This document shows positions 22,364 through 33,203 of a DNA stretch of 64,000 nt, piece by piece; the first letter of the stretch is position 1, and each line of letters opens with the position of its first letter. The notes beneath the pieces are model-generated. The model was not told the DNA's origin, searched no databases, and saw only the letters and a program-made list of their open reading frames with translations. The stretch covers positions 124,001 to 188,000 of the forward strand of contig JAPXFQ010000063.1 of NCBI GenBank assembly GCA_028564705.1, read 5' to 3'. Both the position numbers and the translations under genes were made by a program. This DNA is from Apricaphanius iberus. Taxonomy: Eukaryota; Chordata; Actinopteri; Cyprinodontiformes; Aphaniidae.

Positions 22364-22531
22364 TTATGTGGTAATGTATACACCCAGGTAAAATAAGACA
22401 ATCATTTTGAATCAAACGCAGCTTCTAAATTAACCATCAAGTTACTTTTTTTTTTTCCTCTAAACAACCTGGACGAGGAAACATTGGATTCGCTGGAGTG
22501 CTACCTAGACGAGTGCTTTGATAACATCGTT

Positions 22532-23317
22532 ATGGGTAAGTCACGGAAACCTGCTTCGGATACAACAACGAGCACACCGTCGCAGAAGCGCACTCGTTCC
22601 GAGGCTAGCACATCCACCGACTCGCCAGATAGAAGCTACGGCGACATCCTGGACTCAATAGACAAGAAGCTAACCAGCCTGGACGCCCGTCTCGCGCTGG
22701 TTGAGGTTCTTCATAAAGAATTTCAGGCTCTGAGGGAATCGCTGGAGTTCAGCCAACAACAAGTAGCTTCGCTAGTTACAGAAAACCAAACACTAAAAGA
22801 AGACGTTAAGAAACTCACCGAGGGAATGAAGCAGCTGTCTGGAGAAAACAAAAGCTTCAAGGAGTCTATTCTAGACATCCAGGCCCGATCAATGAGGGAC
22901 AATCTTGTTTTTTCGGGGATACCAGAGCAGGCTGAGGAAGATGCTGAAGTAGCCGTGCGAAAGTTCATTCAACACCAACTGAAACTGCCAGACGACACGG
23001 TTAAAAGCATAACCTTCCATCGGGTTCACCGACTCGGAGGTAAGAAGCCCAACAACACCCGCCCGCGACCAATTGTTGCAAAATTTGAACATTTTAAACA
23101 AAAAGAACATGTCAAAGGACGCGGGAGAGAGCTACGGGGGACGAATTACAGCGTTAATGATCAGTTTCCGAAAGAAATCCTGGACAGAAGACGCGTGTTA
23201 TTTCCAATTAGAAAAAAACATATTAGTGAGGGCAGTAGGGCTACGGTTAGTGTGGATAAACTGTATGTTAACGGTCAGCTGTTTAGGGACCCTCAGGTTA
23301 CTCCTTGGCTTTATTAG
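22532..23317 (+). CDS. L1 ORF1 protein, RNA-binding
   Basis: 261 residues. I start at ATG 22532 (MGKSRKPASDTTTSTPSQKR); the frame is open 16 codons further upstream but only from a TTG. After a basic, Ser/Thr-rich tail comes a coiled coil (residues about 36-118, with LVEVLHKEFQALRESLEF and LVTENQTLKEDVKKL), expected to form trimers. Next is an RRM-like domain (about 119-205: RDNLVFSGIPEQAEED, ITFHRVHRLG, PRPIVAKFEHF) and a C-terminal basic domain (about 206-250, with SVNDQFPKEILDRRR and LYVNGQLF). This is the L1 ORF1p (Transposase_22) plan: RNA chaperone binding the element transcript in cytoplasmic particles. It is shorter than human ORF1p (about 338 residues) mainly in the coiled coil. The same frame resumes as ORF2 after 423 bases. 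Confidence 0.9.
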   Translation: MGKSRKPASDTTTSTPSQKRTRSEASTSTDSPDRSYGDILDSIDKKLTSLDARLALVEVLHKEFQALRESLEFSQQQVASLVTENQTLKEDVKKLTEGMKQLSGENKSFKESILDIQARSMRDNLVFSGIPEQAEEDAEVAVRKFIQHQLKLPDDTVKSITFHRVHRLGGKKPNNTRPRPIVAKFEHFKQKEHVKGRGRELRGTNYSVNDQFPKEILDRRRVLFPIRKKHISEGSRATVSVDKLYVNGQLFRDPQVTPWLY

Positions 23318-23740
23318 TCATATTTAACAGAACCAAGACAGAATTAGCTTTATCAGACAACTATAGTTTAAAAAAAAAGCACAGCTCAGCAGGCTGTTTT
23401 TGTTTGTTAATGTGGGTAGGGGCAGGGCTGTGCACTAGATTGCTTTTTCTTTTTTTTCTTTCATTTTTTCTTTTTCACTATTATCTTTCTCACATTTGTA
23501 CCACCAAATCTCTTTATCACCTTTTTTCCTTTTTCTCTCTCACACACACACAGACTTTTATCATGGCATATTCATGTTTTTCCATCATACTTTCATTCTG
23601 TACACACCTGTATGGTGCATTATTTACCCGCTTTATCTCTGCTTCTGGTTTTTTTCAATCTGGCAACCCCATGGACAAACCAAAATTACACCTATATTCA
23701 TCCTTGGCGATAGTACATATCTAAGGTTTATCTTAGCTCT
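23318..23740 (+). other. Inter-ORF spacer, pyrimidine-rich
   Basis: Separates the two L1 ORFs. A C/T-rich tract with (CA)n occupies about 23440-23555. A few short frames cross it but have no motif. The spacer is long for an L1, so ORF2 is probably translated by reinitiation or internal entry (inference). Confidence 0.6.
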
Positions 23741-26700
23741 ATGAATCCTGTAAAATTTATAACATGGAATATTCGCGGCGCTAGCTGCAGAGATAAAACC
23801 ATTAAGATTTTCAACCATCTTACAAGACTGAAGGCAGATGTCGTCTTACTACAGGAGACTCATAAATCAAGTTCAACAGCTAATGATTTAAAAACACCAG
23901 AGTATCCTAATATATTTTCTTCATGCTATAACTCTAGACAACGAGGAGTAGCAATATTAATAAATAGAAATACTAATTTTAAAGTAATAGACACAGCTAC
24001 AGATCCAGAAGGTAGATTTATAATATTAAAACTATTTATAAATAACCAAAAGTTATGTATAGTTAGTATATATGGTCCAAATGTTGACGACCCCTCATTC
24101 TTTCATACTTTCTTCTCGGTTCTGGCTAATCACATGGATTGCTCACTTGTTCTTGGGGGAGATTTCAACTTTGGACTAAATGAAGAAATAGACAGGCTCA
24201 GTACAGCAGGGACTCAGCGCAGATGGCAATCCATAGATATAGTTAAACAGTACATGAGCGATTATGGACTCTGCGATGCATGGCGATCGCTTCATCCCAA
24301 CGACAGAAAATACACTTTTTACTCAAACGTACATCATTCTTATTCTAGATTGGACTATTTGTTAGTCAGCAGCTCACTGTTGAATGACATTTCAGACACT
24401 GAGATACATCCTATAGTGATCAGCGATCACGCTCCTGTTTCTTTAAATTTAGCAAATAAAATTGCAACCCTTCAATATAAAAATTGGAGATTTAATACAT
24501 CATTACTTAAGGATAAAGAATTTATTAAATATATTGAAAAAGAATGGGCTTCATACATGGAATTTAATGATCTCCCTGGTATGTCGCCATCCACTCTATG
24601 GGAAGCAGGGAAAGCTGTGATTAGAGGTAAAATAATTTCATTCTCATCAAATAAAAAGAGAACAGAAAATAAACATGTTCAGGAATTAGAAGAAACTATT
24701 AAATCATTAGAACCTTCCCTGGATAAAGAGAGCTTAAGTAAAATAAGGAAAGCAAAATTAGAGTTAAATGAAATTATTAATAAAAGGACGCAGTTCTTAA
24801 TCCAAAGACTTAGAATAGAAAACTTTGAACATAGTAATAAATCAGGTAGCTTCTTAGCTAATCAGTTAAAAATAAATAAAGAAAAAACAACTATATCTGC
24901 AATCAAAGACAAAACTGGGAATATAATATATGACCCTGAAAAAATAAACAACACTTTCAAAGAATTTTATGAGACGTTATACACACCAGAGATAAACCCT
25001 TCAAATAATGATATTGTACAATTTCTGGATAAAATAACTCTTCCTAAACTTTCAGACAGTCAAGCAAAGGCCCTGGATTCACCGCTAACAGTGTCTGAAC
25101 TCCAGGAGGCCCTCCAATCTATGCCTAATAATAAAGCTCCAGGTCCAGATGGATTTCCAGCAGAGTTCTATAAAGAATTCTGGAATATTCTGGCACCAAC
25201 ATTTTACAAAATGTTACAGGAAACAAAGGAAAATGGTCGAATACCACCAAACATGAATTCTGCCTACATCAATCTTCTATTAAAACCAGGAAAAGACCCT
25301 ATGTCTCCTACCAGTTATCGTCCGATTTCTCTTATCAATGTGGATCTGAAAATAATTTGCAAAGCTCTTGCAAGAAGGATAGAGAAAATAACACCTCTAA
25401 TAATCCACCCGGATCAAACAGGTTTTATAAAAGGTAGGCTCTCTTCCACAAATTCACGTAGATTAATAGATTTAATAGATTATTCCCACTGTAAAAACGT
25501 CCAAACCAATATATTATCTTTAGATGCAGAAAAAGCATTTGATAGAGTTAACTGGAAATTTTTATTTGCAGCCTTAAATAAATTCGGATTCAGTAATTCT
25601 TTTGTAAACTGGTTAAAAATATTATACAGCTCACCAACAGCATGTATTAGGACCAATAATCAAACATCATCAAGGTTCTTTCTTCAGAGAGGTACCAGGC
25701 AGGGATGTCCACTTTCTCCCTCCCTCTTTGCTATTTTTATTGAACCATTAGCAGCAGCAATCAGGCAAAATAATAATGTTAAAGGTATACAATGCAACAA
25801 AATAGAACATAAAATCAGTTTATACGCAGATGATGTACTACTTTTTCTACAGCATTCACAAACTTCCTTGTATCAGGTAATTGAGTTAATAAAATCTTAC
25901 TCAAGAGTTTCAGACTATTCCATAAATTGGTTAAAATCTACAGTCCTTCCTATCAACTGTTCTTACCAGAGTCCTGTTGCTTTACAGCTCCGGTCGGGAA
26001 ATATTACATATCTAGGTATCCATATCTCACCAAGACTGGCAGACTTATCTAAGCTAAACTACGTCCCACTTTTAAAAAAAGTGGAAGATGATCTGGCAAG
26101 ATGGAAATCCCTTCCAATATCACTTATTGGAAGGGTAGCTACAATAAAAATGATGGTTTTGCCTAGAATCAATTATTTATTCTCAATGATCCCAAGCAAA
26201 CCATCACCTGATTGGTTTAGATCTCTGGACTCTTCTGTTTCTAAATTCCTTTGGAAAGATAAACCCCCACGTATCAGCTTAAAAACACTACAGAAGTCCA
26301 AAGATAAAGGAGGTCTAGACCTACCAAACTTTCGTCATTATTTCTTAGCCAACAGACTCCAATACACATCAAGATGGGTAAAACACAGTTATATCGATGA
26401 GTGCTGGGTAGATGTAGAACAGACACTATGCAATAAGATAAAACTTTCAGATCTACCTTTTGTTAGCTCAAATATAAAACAAAATGAATGTTTCAAAAGT
26501 ATAAATATCAGCTCCTCTCTGACAGCTTGGTGGGAATTTCTTAAAATGACAAAGACCTCACTAGTCCCATGCAGGCGTACACCCATCTGGAATAACCCGG
26601 ATATCTTACAAAAAAAATGCATGATTAACTTTCCAGGCTGGAGTTGTAAAGGAATTGAATACCTGGAGCATATATTTGATGGAACAGACTTTATCCCCTT

Positions 26701-27466
26701 TAATACATTGGTTACACAATTCGGAATTAACAAGAATAAATTCTTAGAATACCAACAAATTAAATCAATTATAAAAAATAAATTTAGGCTCAATACAGTT
26801 GATTTACAAATTCCAGGAAAAGTTTTAGACTTCCTTAATCTTAACCCTCCCAAACTGCTATCTAAAATATACAAAACATTAAATAGAATAGATGAATCAA
26901 TAGCCCTTCCTATTTCAAAATGGGAGATGGACTTGTCCATCTCAATAGACCAAAACCTCTGGTCTCAAATTTCATTAAGAACCTTCAAATTTCTTAAGAA
27001 TCCTAATCTACGATTAATACAATATAAAATCCTTCATAGAGTGCATTATACAGGGCAACGGATGTTCAAGATGGGTTATACGCCGTCTGATACCTGTTTA
27101 CAATGTACAAGCAATCTACCAGACAATTATATTCATGCTCTTTGGTTCTGCCCACCTGTTAAGAAATATTGGTACCAGATATGTGAAGATCTATCAAAGT
27201 GTCTGAAATGTAATATCACACCTGCTCCCAGAGTTTGCTTGCTGGGAAATATAGATGAAGTTACCATGGATACAAAGTCTATGCAATTATTTTACATCGC
27301 CTTATGCATCGCTAAGAAAAATATCCTCTTGAACTGGAAAAATAAAAATACTCTGAATATTAATCAATATAGAGATCTCCTTCTGGATTACATTGGTCTA
27401 GAAACGGCATCTGCCTCCACATCTGATCAATCTTTCTGGTCACCCTTGATCAGTTCCATCACCTAG
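23741..27466 (+). CDS. L1 ORF2: endonuclease-reverse transcriptase
   Basis: 1241 residues, uninterrupted. Residues 1-235 form an APE-type endonuclease with the full catalytic set: N10 (TWNIRG), E39 (LQETH), Y111 (SIYGPN), D141 and N143 (GGDFNFG), D205 (RLDYLL), D229 and H230 (ISDHAPV). The reverse transcriptase spans about 470-760, with SYRPISLINVDLKIICK, D595 in LSLDAEKAFDRV, TRQGCPLSPSLFAIF and the active-site box Y695-A-D-D. The C-terminal part has a CCHC knuckle (C1119, C1122, H1132, C1137). Endonuclease nicks the target, RT copies the RNA from the nick. The length matches L1/Tx1 ORF2 (about 1,200-1,300). With ORF1 also open, the enzyme is plausibly active. L1 versus Tx1 subclade was not resolved. 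Confidence 0.97.
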   Translation: MNPVKFITWNIRGASCRDKTIKIFNHLTRLKADVVLLQETHKSSSTANDLKTPEYPNIFSSCYNSRQRGVAILINRNTNFKVIDTATDPEGRFIILKLFINNQKLCIVSIYGPNVDDPSFFHTFFSVLANHMDCSLVLGGDFNFGLNEEIDRLSTAGTQRRWQSIDIVKQYMSDYGLCDAWRSLHPNDRKYTFYSNVHHSYSRLDYLLVSSSLLNDISDTEIHPIVISDHAPVSLNLANKIATLQYKNWRFNTSLLKDKEFIKYIEKEWASYMEFNDLPGMSPSTLWEAGKAVIRGKIISFSSNKKRTENKHVQELEETIKSLEPSLDKESLSKIRKAKLELNEIINKRTQFLIQRLRIENFEHSNKSGSFLANQLKINKEKTTISAIKDKTGNIIYDPEKINNTFKEFYETLYTPEINPSNNDIVQFLDKITLPKLSDSQAKALDSPLTVSELQEALQSMPNNKAPGPDGFPAEFYKEFWNILAPTFYKMLQETKENGRIPPNMNSAYINLLLKPGKDPMSPTSYRPISLINVDLKIICKALARRIEKITPLIIHPDQTGFIKGRLSSTNSRRLIDLIDYSHCKNVQTNILSLDAEKAFDRVNWKFLFAALNKFGFSNSFVNWLKILYSSPTACIRTNNQTSSRFFLQRGTRQGCPLSPSLFAIFIEPLAAAIRQNNNVKGIQCNKIEHKISLYADDVLLFLQHSQTSLYQVIELIKSYSRVSDYSINWLKSTVLPINCSYQSPVALQLRSGNITYLGIHISPRLADLSKLNYVPLLKKVEDDLARWKSLPISLIGRVATIKMMVLPRINYLFSMIPSKPSPDWFRSLDSSVSKFLWKDKPPRISLKTLQKSKDKGGLDLPNFRHYFLANRLQYTSRWVKHSYIDECWVDVEQTLCNKIKLSDLPFVSSNIKQNECFKSINISSSLTAWWEFLKMTKTSLVPCRRTPIWNNPDILQKKCMINFPGWSCKGIEYLEHIFDGTDFIPFNTLVTQFGINKNKFLEYQQIKSIIKNKFRLNTVDLQIPGKVLDFLNLNPPKLLSKIYKTLNRIDESIALPISKWEMDLSISIDQNLWSQISLRTFKFLKNPNLRLIQYKILHRVHYTGQRMFKMGYTPSDTCLQCTSNLPDNYIHALWFCPPVKKYWYQICEDLSKCLKCNITPAPRVCLLGNIDEVTMDTKSMQLFYIALCIAKKNILLNWKNKNTLNINQYRDLLLDYIGLETASASTSDQSFWSPLISSIT

Positions 27467-30400
27467 TGGGGTCGGGCCCTTGATTCCGTTCTGTGGGACA
27501 CGGTTGCCGATGTGGAGCTTAAGGGTTGGTGGTGACTGCGGGGAGGTCCTTGGGGGTGGGTCCGCTTGCGGTTCGGCGATAGGTGCCGAGACCCTCGCCT
27601 GGGGTGGGACTTTGTGTGGTGACTCCTAGTGGCTGCATGCGGCGCCTTAGAGGGGTCGTGCTGGCGGACACGGGTTACTGGCCTGGTGCTGTGCTGCTCT
27701 GGGGGGGTCTGGGCTGGGCCTGGGGCTCGGGGTTCTGGGGCGGCGTCGGTGCCGGCTGGGGGGGGGCTGTGGTCGGCCGGTGGTTGGCGGGCGCTGCTGC
27801 CCTTTCCATCTCCCCGGGCTGGTTCTTGTCGCTTGCTCCCCGGTGGCCGCTTGCCGCGTCCGGGCGTCGGCGAGAGGCCGTGGCGGGTGGCCGGCGTCTC
27901 CGGGCCCGATCGGCTATATTGACACTGGACATGGCTCCTGGGTCTTGGTCTTAGCCCTCGCGGGGGTGCTGGGGTGGGGGGCTCTGGCCGGTGTTGGTCG
28001 GCCTCCACGGTGACTGACCAGTTGGTGGGGTGTGGGCTGGTGGGTGGACGTGCTGGGTTCTGTTGCCACCCGGCCATCGGGCGGTAGTAGCAAGGCTGGA
28101 GGATGTCGGCCTGGGGATTGGCCGCCCGGGACTTCGGTCTGCTCACGGGCCTGGCGCGGCATGTCCGGGGTACCCGAGTCGGTGGTGCGCCGGGTTCCGG
28201 CCTCGGCCCGGGGGTCCTCGGACGCTGGCGGTGCCTGGGGCGTCTCTTATTGGCGGGGAGGCTTTTTACCATCTAGCACAGGCGCTCTTTTTAACGGGGT
28301 GCGCTTGGGACGGGAGGGGGGAGGGCGTTGAGGGTGAGGGGGGGCTAAACTCAACCTGGGTGTCTAGTGACATGTGTTTTGTTAGCAGTGTGAATGTTGG
28401 GGAGGATTTAGGTATGCCCCTGGCATGGGGGCTGGTGGATTGCCGGGGCCCCCATGGGGCTCGGCGGTACCGCTGCCGTGGGCCCCGACTGGACGTGCTG
28501 GGGCCTCCCACCCCTGGTGGATCGGGCCGAACGGGGGTGCCTATTGGAGTCAGCAGGGGAGCTGGCTCCCTGGGGTTGGCAATGGTCACCCCAGTTATTT
28601 TCTCCCCATCCCCATGCCTCTGTCCACCTGCTCCTTCATTCTACCATTCACAAGGCCTTGGGACGTGGGCACGTCACTGGGGTGCGGGATGGAGCTTCCG
28701 TCTTCGCTACCCGGTGGCGGCCTGGGTCCCGATTTTATTGAGCAATTTAGACACTACACTTGCAACATTTACAGGGAACGCACATGTAGGGACCTGGCGG
28801 TGTGGCGCCACCCACTGGTTAAACACATCTAGACACTGAGGGCCCGGGGGGGGAGATGGGGGTACCCGGCAGTATTCCCATGTCCCCCCCCTCTGTTTTA
28901 AGTGCACATTAGAACAACACGCAACAACACCACATTGAGCTGGGGGAGAGAGGCTGGGGGGTCTTTCCACACCCCTGTTCGTTGGACCATCAGGGGTCGG
29001 AGCCCGGATAGAACATCACGCCGTCTGGTCGGGGTCCTGGGTTGGTGGGCTGCTCTTGCCGGTGTGGGGGCCTTGGCGGTCTACTTGTCCCCGTCCTGGT
29101 GGGCAAAGGGGTCTGTCTCCTGGGTCCAGGGGCAGGGTTCTCTACTGGGGCGTCTGTCCCTGGGCCTGGGAGTATGGAGTATAGTGTACGTATGGGGGGT
29201 ATGAATGAGGGTATAGCGTCCTTTTTTCGTATGTCCTGTATTTGTAAGAATGTGTACACATGAGAGGGAGGGTACGTATGAGTGTCTCTGTCTGTCTATG
29301 TCTACCTGTCAGGTTGGGTGTTTGGCTGCTCTCTGGCCTGATGCATCTTCTTCCCTCCCCGTCACTCCCCGTCGGTGATGGTTGCTCCTGCCCGCTGGTT
29401 GATGATGACTCTCGATGCATGGGGCTGGGGGTCCCGGTTGCGGCCCGGCTCGGTCCTGGTGCATGTCGGGCGGGTCCTGGGTGGTCCGGTGTGTCGGGCG
29501 GCCGCTGTTTCGGGCCGATGTCCTCCTTGGATTGACTGGGGCACCTCTTATGGGGGTGCCGGGGTTGTAGAATAGGTTGGTGCCGTCCGGTGGATCGGTG
29601 GGGACCGTGCCTGGCGCCCAGTCCTCCTGCCGGTTCCAGGACTTCAGCTGGCTGGTCTGTTCGCCTGGTGGGGCTGTCCGGCATTGGCTGGGCCCCTGAT
29701 CTTGGCGCCCCACGTGGGGCGGGATCTGGACCCTGGAGCTGGAAGATCTGGATGTCCAGGTGCCGGCTGGGCGCGGCCTGGGGAGGGCGTACATCCGCTG
29801 TGGCTCTTGCTGTGGCTCCCTGGCGTGTGGATGTGTGGGGGCGGGCCGGGTTGTTGGCGGTGGGTACTGGTCCGGGGTGGCGGCGGCGTGTGTTGTCCGT
29901 CGGTTGGCTGCGGGTCCTCCTTGCCTGCGGCGGCGGCGGGGGGCCCTTGTCGGCTGGTCCCTGGTTGGGGCCCCGCTGGGGGGCGGGGTGCCCCTGGTCC
30001 CCGTGGCCTCCGGTTCCTGGTCCGGGCCCGCCCTGGCGTAGCCGGTTACCGGCGGAGCCCGTGGGCTCGTCACTGCGATCTCTCGGGCCCCAGCATCGCG
30101 GCTGGTGGGTGCTCCCCTGGGACTTCCATCTGTTCCTCTCTTGGTGGGTGATCGACCCTGCGCTGATCCGCCTGTGGACTCTGTACTCTGTGGGACGCTG
30201 GATGCATACATCTCTTGCCTCCTCCATGTCTGTGCCGATTCCTGTAGGACGGATTGACGGTTCCTTACACCAGCTATCAATCACTTGCATGGGGAAACCT
30301 TATTCAGACCTGCATGCTATTCCAATTTATGGAATAGTCTGCATTTCTGTTCTTATTATTTTTTGGTTATTTTCATTATTTATATTCCTGCTTTATAATT

Positions 30401-30545
30401 ATTACCTCCCTTATATGCCACAGTTAAGAAGGTTGCCTTTTTCCATGCTCATCTGTGTTGTCACTGTATTTTTCTTGTCTTGTAATGGTTATTACTTGTG
30501 TGTTTTTGTACTGGACATTGTGTTATGCAGTATTCATTTTTGATA
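27467..30545 (+). other. L1 3' region: G-rich tract then AT-rich terminus
   Basis: Starts at the ORF2 stop. To about 30290 it is very GC-rich with G concentrated on the sense strand, in sharp contrast with the AT-rich surroundings. Four-run G-quadruplex patterns are visible at 27701-27745, 28307-28344, 28845-28862 and about 29930-29997. From about 30230 a phrase block (GGATTGACGGTTCCTTACAC, CCAGC.ATC) recurs at about 55706-55760, showing it belongs to the element. The last 250 bases are AT-rich and end near GATAAATA (30541-30548), with no clear poly(A). Long frames on the opposite strand are shadows of the C-rich complement. Confidence 0.75.
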
Positions 30546-31240
30546 AATATAGTTTTTTGTTTTATCTTTTATCTTGTCTACTGTGTATTATTAGGGTCTG
30601 ACATTTTTCATGTAGGATTCTCATGTAAGACTTCATCAAGGAAATTGATAGGATTTAGAGCTTAATGGGCTCATTAATTATGTTTAAAAATTACAGTTCC
30701 TATTAGAGACTTTGGCTGTGAAAGAAGACAATGTATGCAAACCAGAACAGTTATAAACAATTATAAAGTATATTTGCTGTTAAAATGCATACATGTCTTT
30801 AAGCTATTATATGGATATCTTTTATGATTGATGACCTGTTACTTGTTTGAGAGTAATACCTAATTTCAACATCCAGATGAATGAAACAGAATGAAGAAAC
30901 AAAACAACACAGAATGACATCCAAAATGCTCAAAACCTTATATTATGTCAGAAGGTGGTTTTATTATCAAAGTTAACTGGCCCATAAAAACACTGATTTA
31001 ATTTATCTCATGCACATCTCCAACTGGAAATTATTTTCTCATATTAAACATGTAAAACCTGAGCTTGCATACAACAGTTGCAACAGTTGTTACGAAAAAT
31101 ATTGCGATGAGCAAAGGAATTCAGTTATAAAAATTTTCTGTAACAAATAATCTGAGCATGCATTAAAATCTCAGCCCTGGTGGTCTCCTTTAGGTCAATG
31201 GATCATTGTCTATGAGGGTCCTGTTCTGCTTCAGCCCTTC
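30546..31240. other. Unassigned AT-rich DNA
   Basis: Flank downstream of the L1. No gene recognised. Confidence 0.45.
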
Positions 31241-33203
31241 ATGTAATTATTAAGGTTATCAAATGATTAAAAATTTTCATCTAATTAACCACAGAATAGC
31301 TGAGAATTAATCACGATTAATTAACATTAACAAATATGACGAAAAAACTTTCGAAATTCGACAAAAATTTTCAGTGTAAAATGACAAATCCAGATGATGT
31401 TGCTGTGTTTTTAAATTATATATTTAAATGATATAATTAAATATAATATTTCTCCTGCTTCTTTTTATTTCCACCCAGTTCCATACAGTTTTGGATGGTT
31501 TACATGTGAGGAGGGAGGAGAATGAATGTGTGGTCACCTATACAATATAAAAAAAAAACTAAGGTAAAGCTAACCAAAATATATAATTAAACTTAACATT
31601 TGGATATTACCAGTCTGTGTTAGAAATCATATAAATCAAATGTAATATAAACGTAGTAATCGAATGTCTCAATTTATCATTTTCTCATAAGTAAACACAG
31701 ATAAAACTCCCCGGTTCATCAATGTTAACATGATGAAATTAATGCTTTTATTATGAGGGTCTACAGAGCTACTTCCGCTACTGAGTTACCACTAATTTAA
31801 GTCAAAAAACATCACTTTAACTGATTAAAATGAATTTTAACTCAGCCATAACTCACAATGACATGTACTGAAGCTATACAGTGAGCCAACATACATAAAT
31901 CAACATAAAAAACACACACATCAATAATGTACTGTATACCAAATAGGTATTGCCCTTGCAGAAGAATTTGACTAATTCTGTGATAGTCAACTAAGTATCC
32001 TAAAATCATGACACCACCTTCACCTAAGTTATTTTCCTGAAATGCTTCTTCAGATTTATGCCAAACATATATTTGATTCTAGTTTCCAAATCATTTCCTA
32101 TGATATGATTAAGAATTTTTGTAGACTTCTGGTTAGGGATTCTTCTTAGGTTTGAAAATTTAATTGGGCCAGTACCACCACTTCTAAAAATAGCTATTTA
32201 GAGTTCCACGGCTTCTCTGATCGTTAAGACCGTTCTCACAGAGACCTGATACTCTCATCGTTGTCTCTCGCTTGTCTGTACTACACTGCAACTCTCTTTA
32301 ACTCTGCTTTGCTGCATTGCACACATGTGCTGCATTCAAGGGACGTTTCACATGTATGGTGAATTCGATAACATAGGACATTTCAAACTTATAACAAAAA
32401 ACACAGAAAATATTACCATAAGCAATAAAGTTATGTTTAATGGTGGCTGGCAAGCAACGTTCGAAGCATACTAAATATGCCCTACTTTTTTTTTTTTACA
32501 AAGTAACAAATAGGCACTATGTTCTCTATTAATTTCATCTTCTTTGTCTCTCAGAACCAAGCTCCCGGCTGAATGTCAAACTGGCCCACCCCTGACTTCC
32601 AAAAATAGTTATCTCTAAAATAAACGACTGCACACTAAAAAAATCACTGATTTCACTCAATCCCAGTCACTTCCTCATGTCGTCTGTGCAGCCGGTTCTC
32701 TTTGTGACAGATGTGAAAAAGTCTCTTTTTTTACAAGGTTTACGTTATTTTTTAAAGATATTGTTAAATTACCTTTGTTGAGGTGAACTGCTCAATATAC
32801 CATGATATTGATTGATGCCATATTGCCCAGCCCTTATGTTTAGGTATATTAACTAGGGATGTTCGATAAATGATAAATTGAAAAGTTATCTCAAACAAAT
32901 AATCTCTCAAAAACTGAACCTCAAATCTGTCACATTTTTACATTCTGAGAGAGAAAAGAAGTAGCTGAAGAGTTTGATATATAATATGTTTATGGTGTGA
33001 AAAACCCATCTTATTAAAAAAATAAAAACCGATAACGAAAATTTCCGATATTACATTTTAATGCCAATATCAGCCGATAATGACTTCAGGCCGATAATAT
33101 CGGACATCCCTAATATTAACTACTTGTGATTATTTCATATCAACTGTAACTACCCTGAGATTAATTAGATATACAATTGTAATTGTTCAACAGCCCTAGT
33201 TTT
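31241..33203. repeat. Possible larger MITE-like repeat with inverted ends
   Basis: The left end region (31255-31325: TCAAATGATTAAAAATTTTC, then AATCACGATTAATTAA) and the right end (33170-33203, reading inward AGGGCTGTTGAACAATTACA) look like the two ends of a common fish hAT-type repeat. About 1.9 kb, if one unit, with a younger MITE inside. Also 32795-32836 (GATATTGATTGATGCCATAT, TGCCCAGCCCT) resembles an end of another miniature element. Weak evidence; the ends do not match closely. Confidence 0.35.
32854..33112. mobile_element. hAT MITE, 259 bp, perfect 8-bp target duplication
   Basis: ATATTAAC precedes (32846-32853) and follows (33113-33120) the element exactly. Ends are inverted: TAGGGATGTTCGATAA at the left, TAGGGATGTCCGATATTATC read from the right. 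Inside, before the right end, are copies of CCGATA and a CCAATATCAGCCGATAAT phrase. Eight-base duplications and TAGGG-like ends define hAT. There is no coding capacity. Confidence 0.92.

Larger units (their letters stand above)
22290..30545 (+). mobile_element. Full-length L1-clade LINE with two open ORFs
   Basis: From 5' to 3': a purine-rich and then CpG-containing leader (about 22290-22531), ORF1 (22532-23317), a pyrimidine-rich spacer of 423 bases, ORF2 (23741-27466), a G-rich 3' region (27467-about 30290), and an AT-rich end (to about 30545). Total is about 8.2 kb. It is oriented plus and both ORFs are uninterrupted, which is unusual among the decayed repeats around it and suggests a young insertion. 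Mechanism by family: RNA polymerase II transcript, ORF1p coats the RNA, ORF2p nicks target DNA and primes reverse transcription. I could not fix target-site duplications, so both outer boundaries are approximate. Confidence 0.85.

Noticed and set aside
22484..22531. Upstream extension of L1 ORF1
   Set aside because: The extension has no ATG; the first ATG in frame is at 22532.
26389..26940. 183-codon minus-strand frame inside L1 ORF2
   Set aside because: Antisense shadow of a clearly coding ORF.
27463..28272. 269-codon minus-strand frame and several plus-strand frames in the same region
   Set aside because: Same cause: GC-rich shadow frames with low-complexity protein and no start context.
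29142..30290. 382-codon frame on the minus strand, rich in Pro, Arg, Gly and Thr
   Set aside because: It lies opposite the G-rich L1 3' region. Stop codons are rare there because of composition; overlapping long frames occur in several phases with no family motif.
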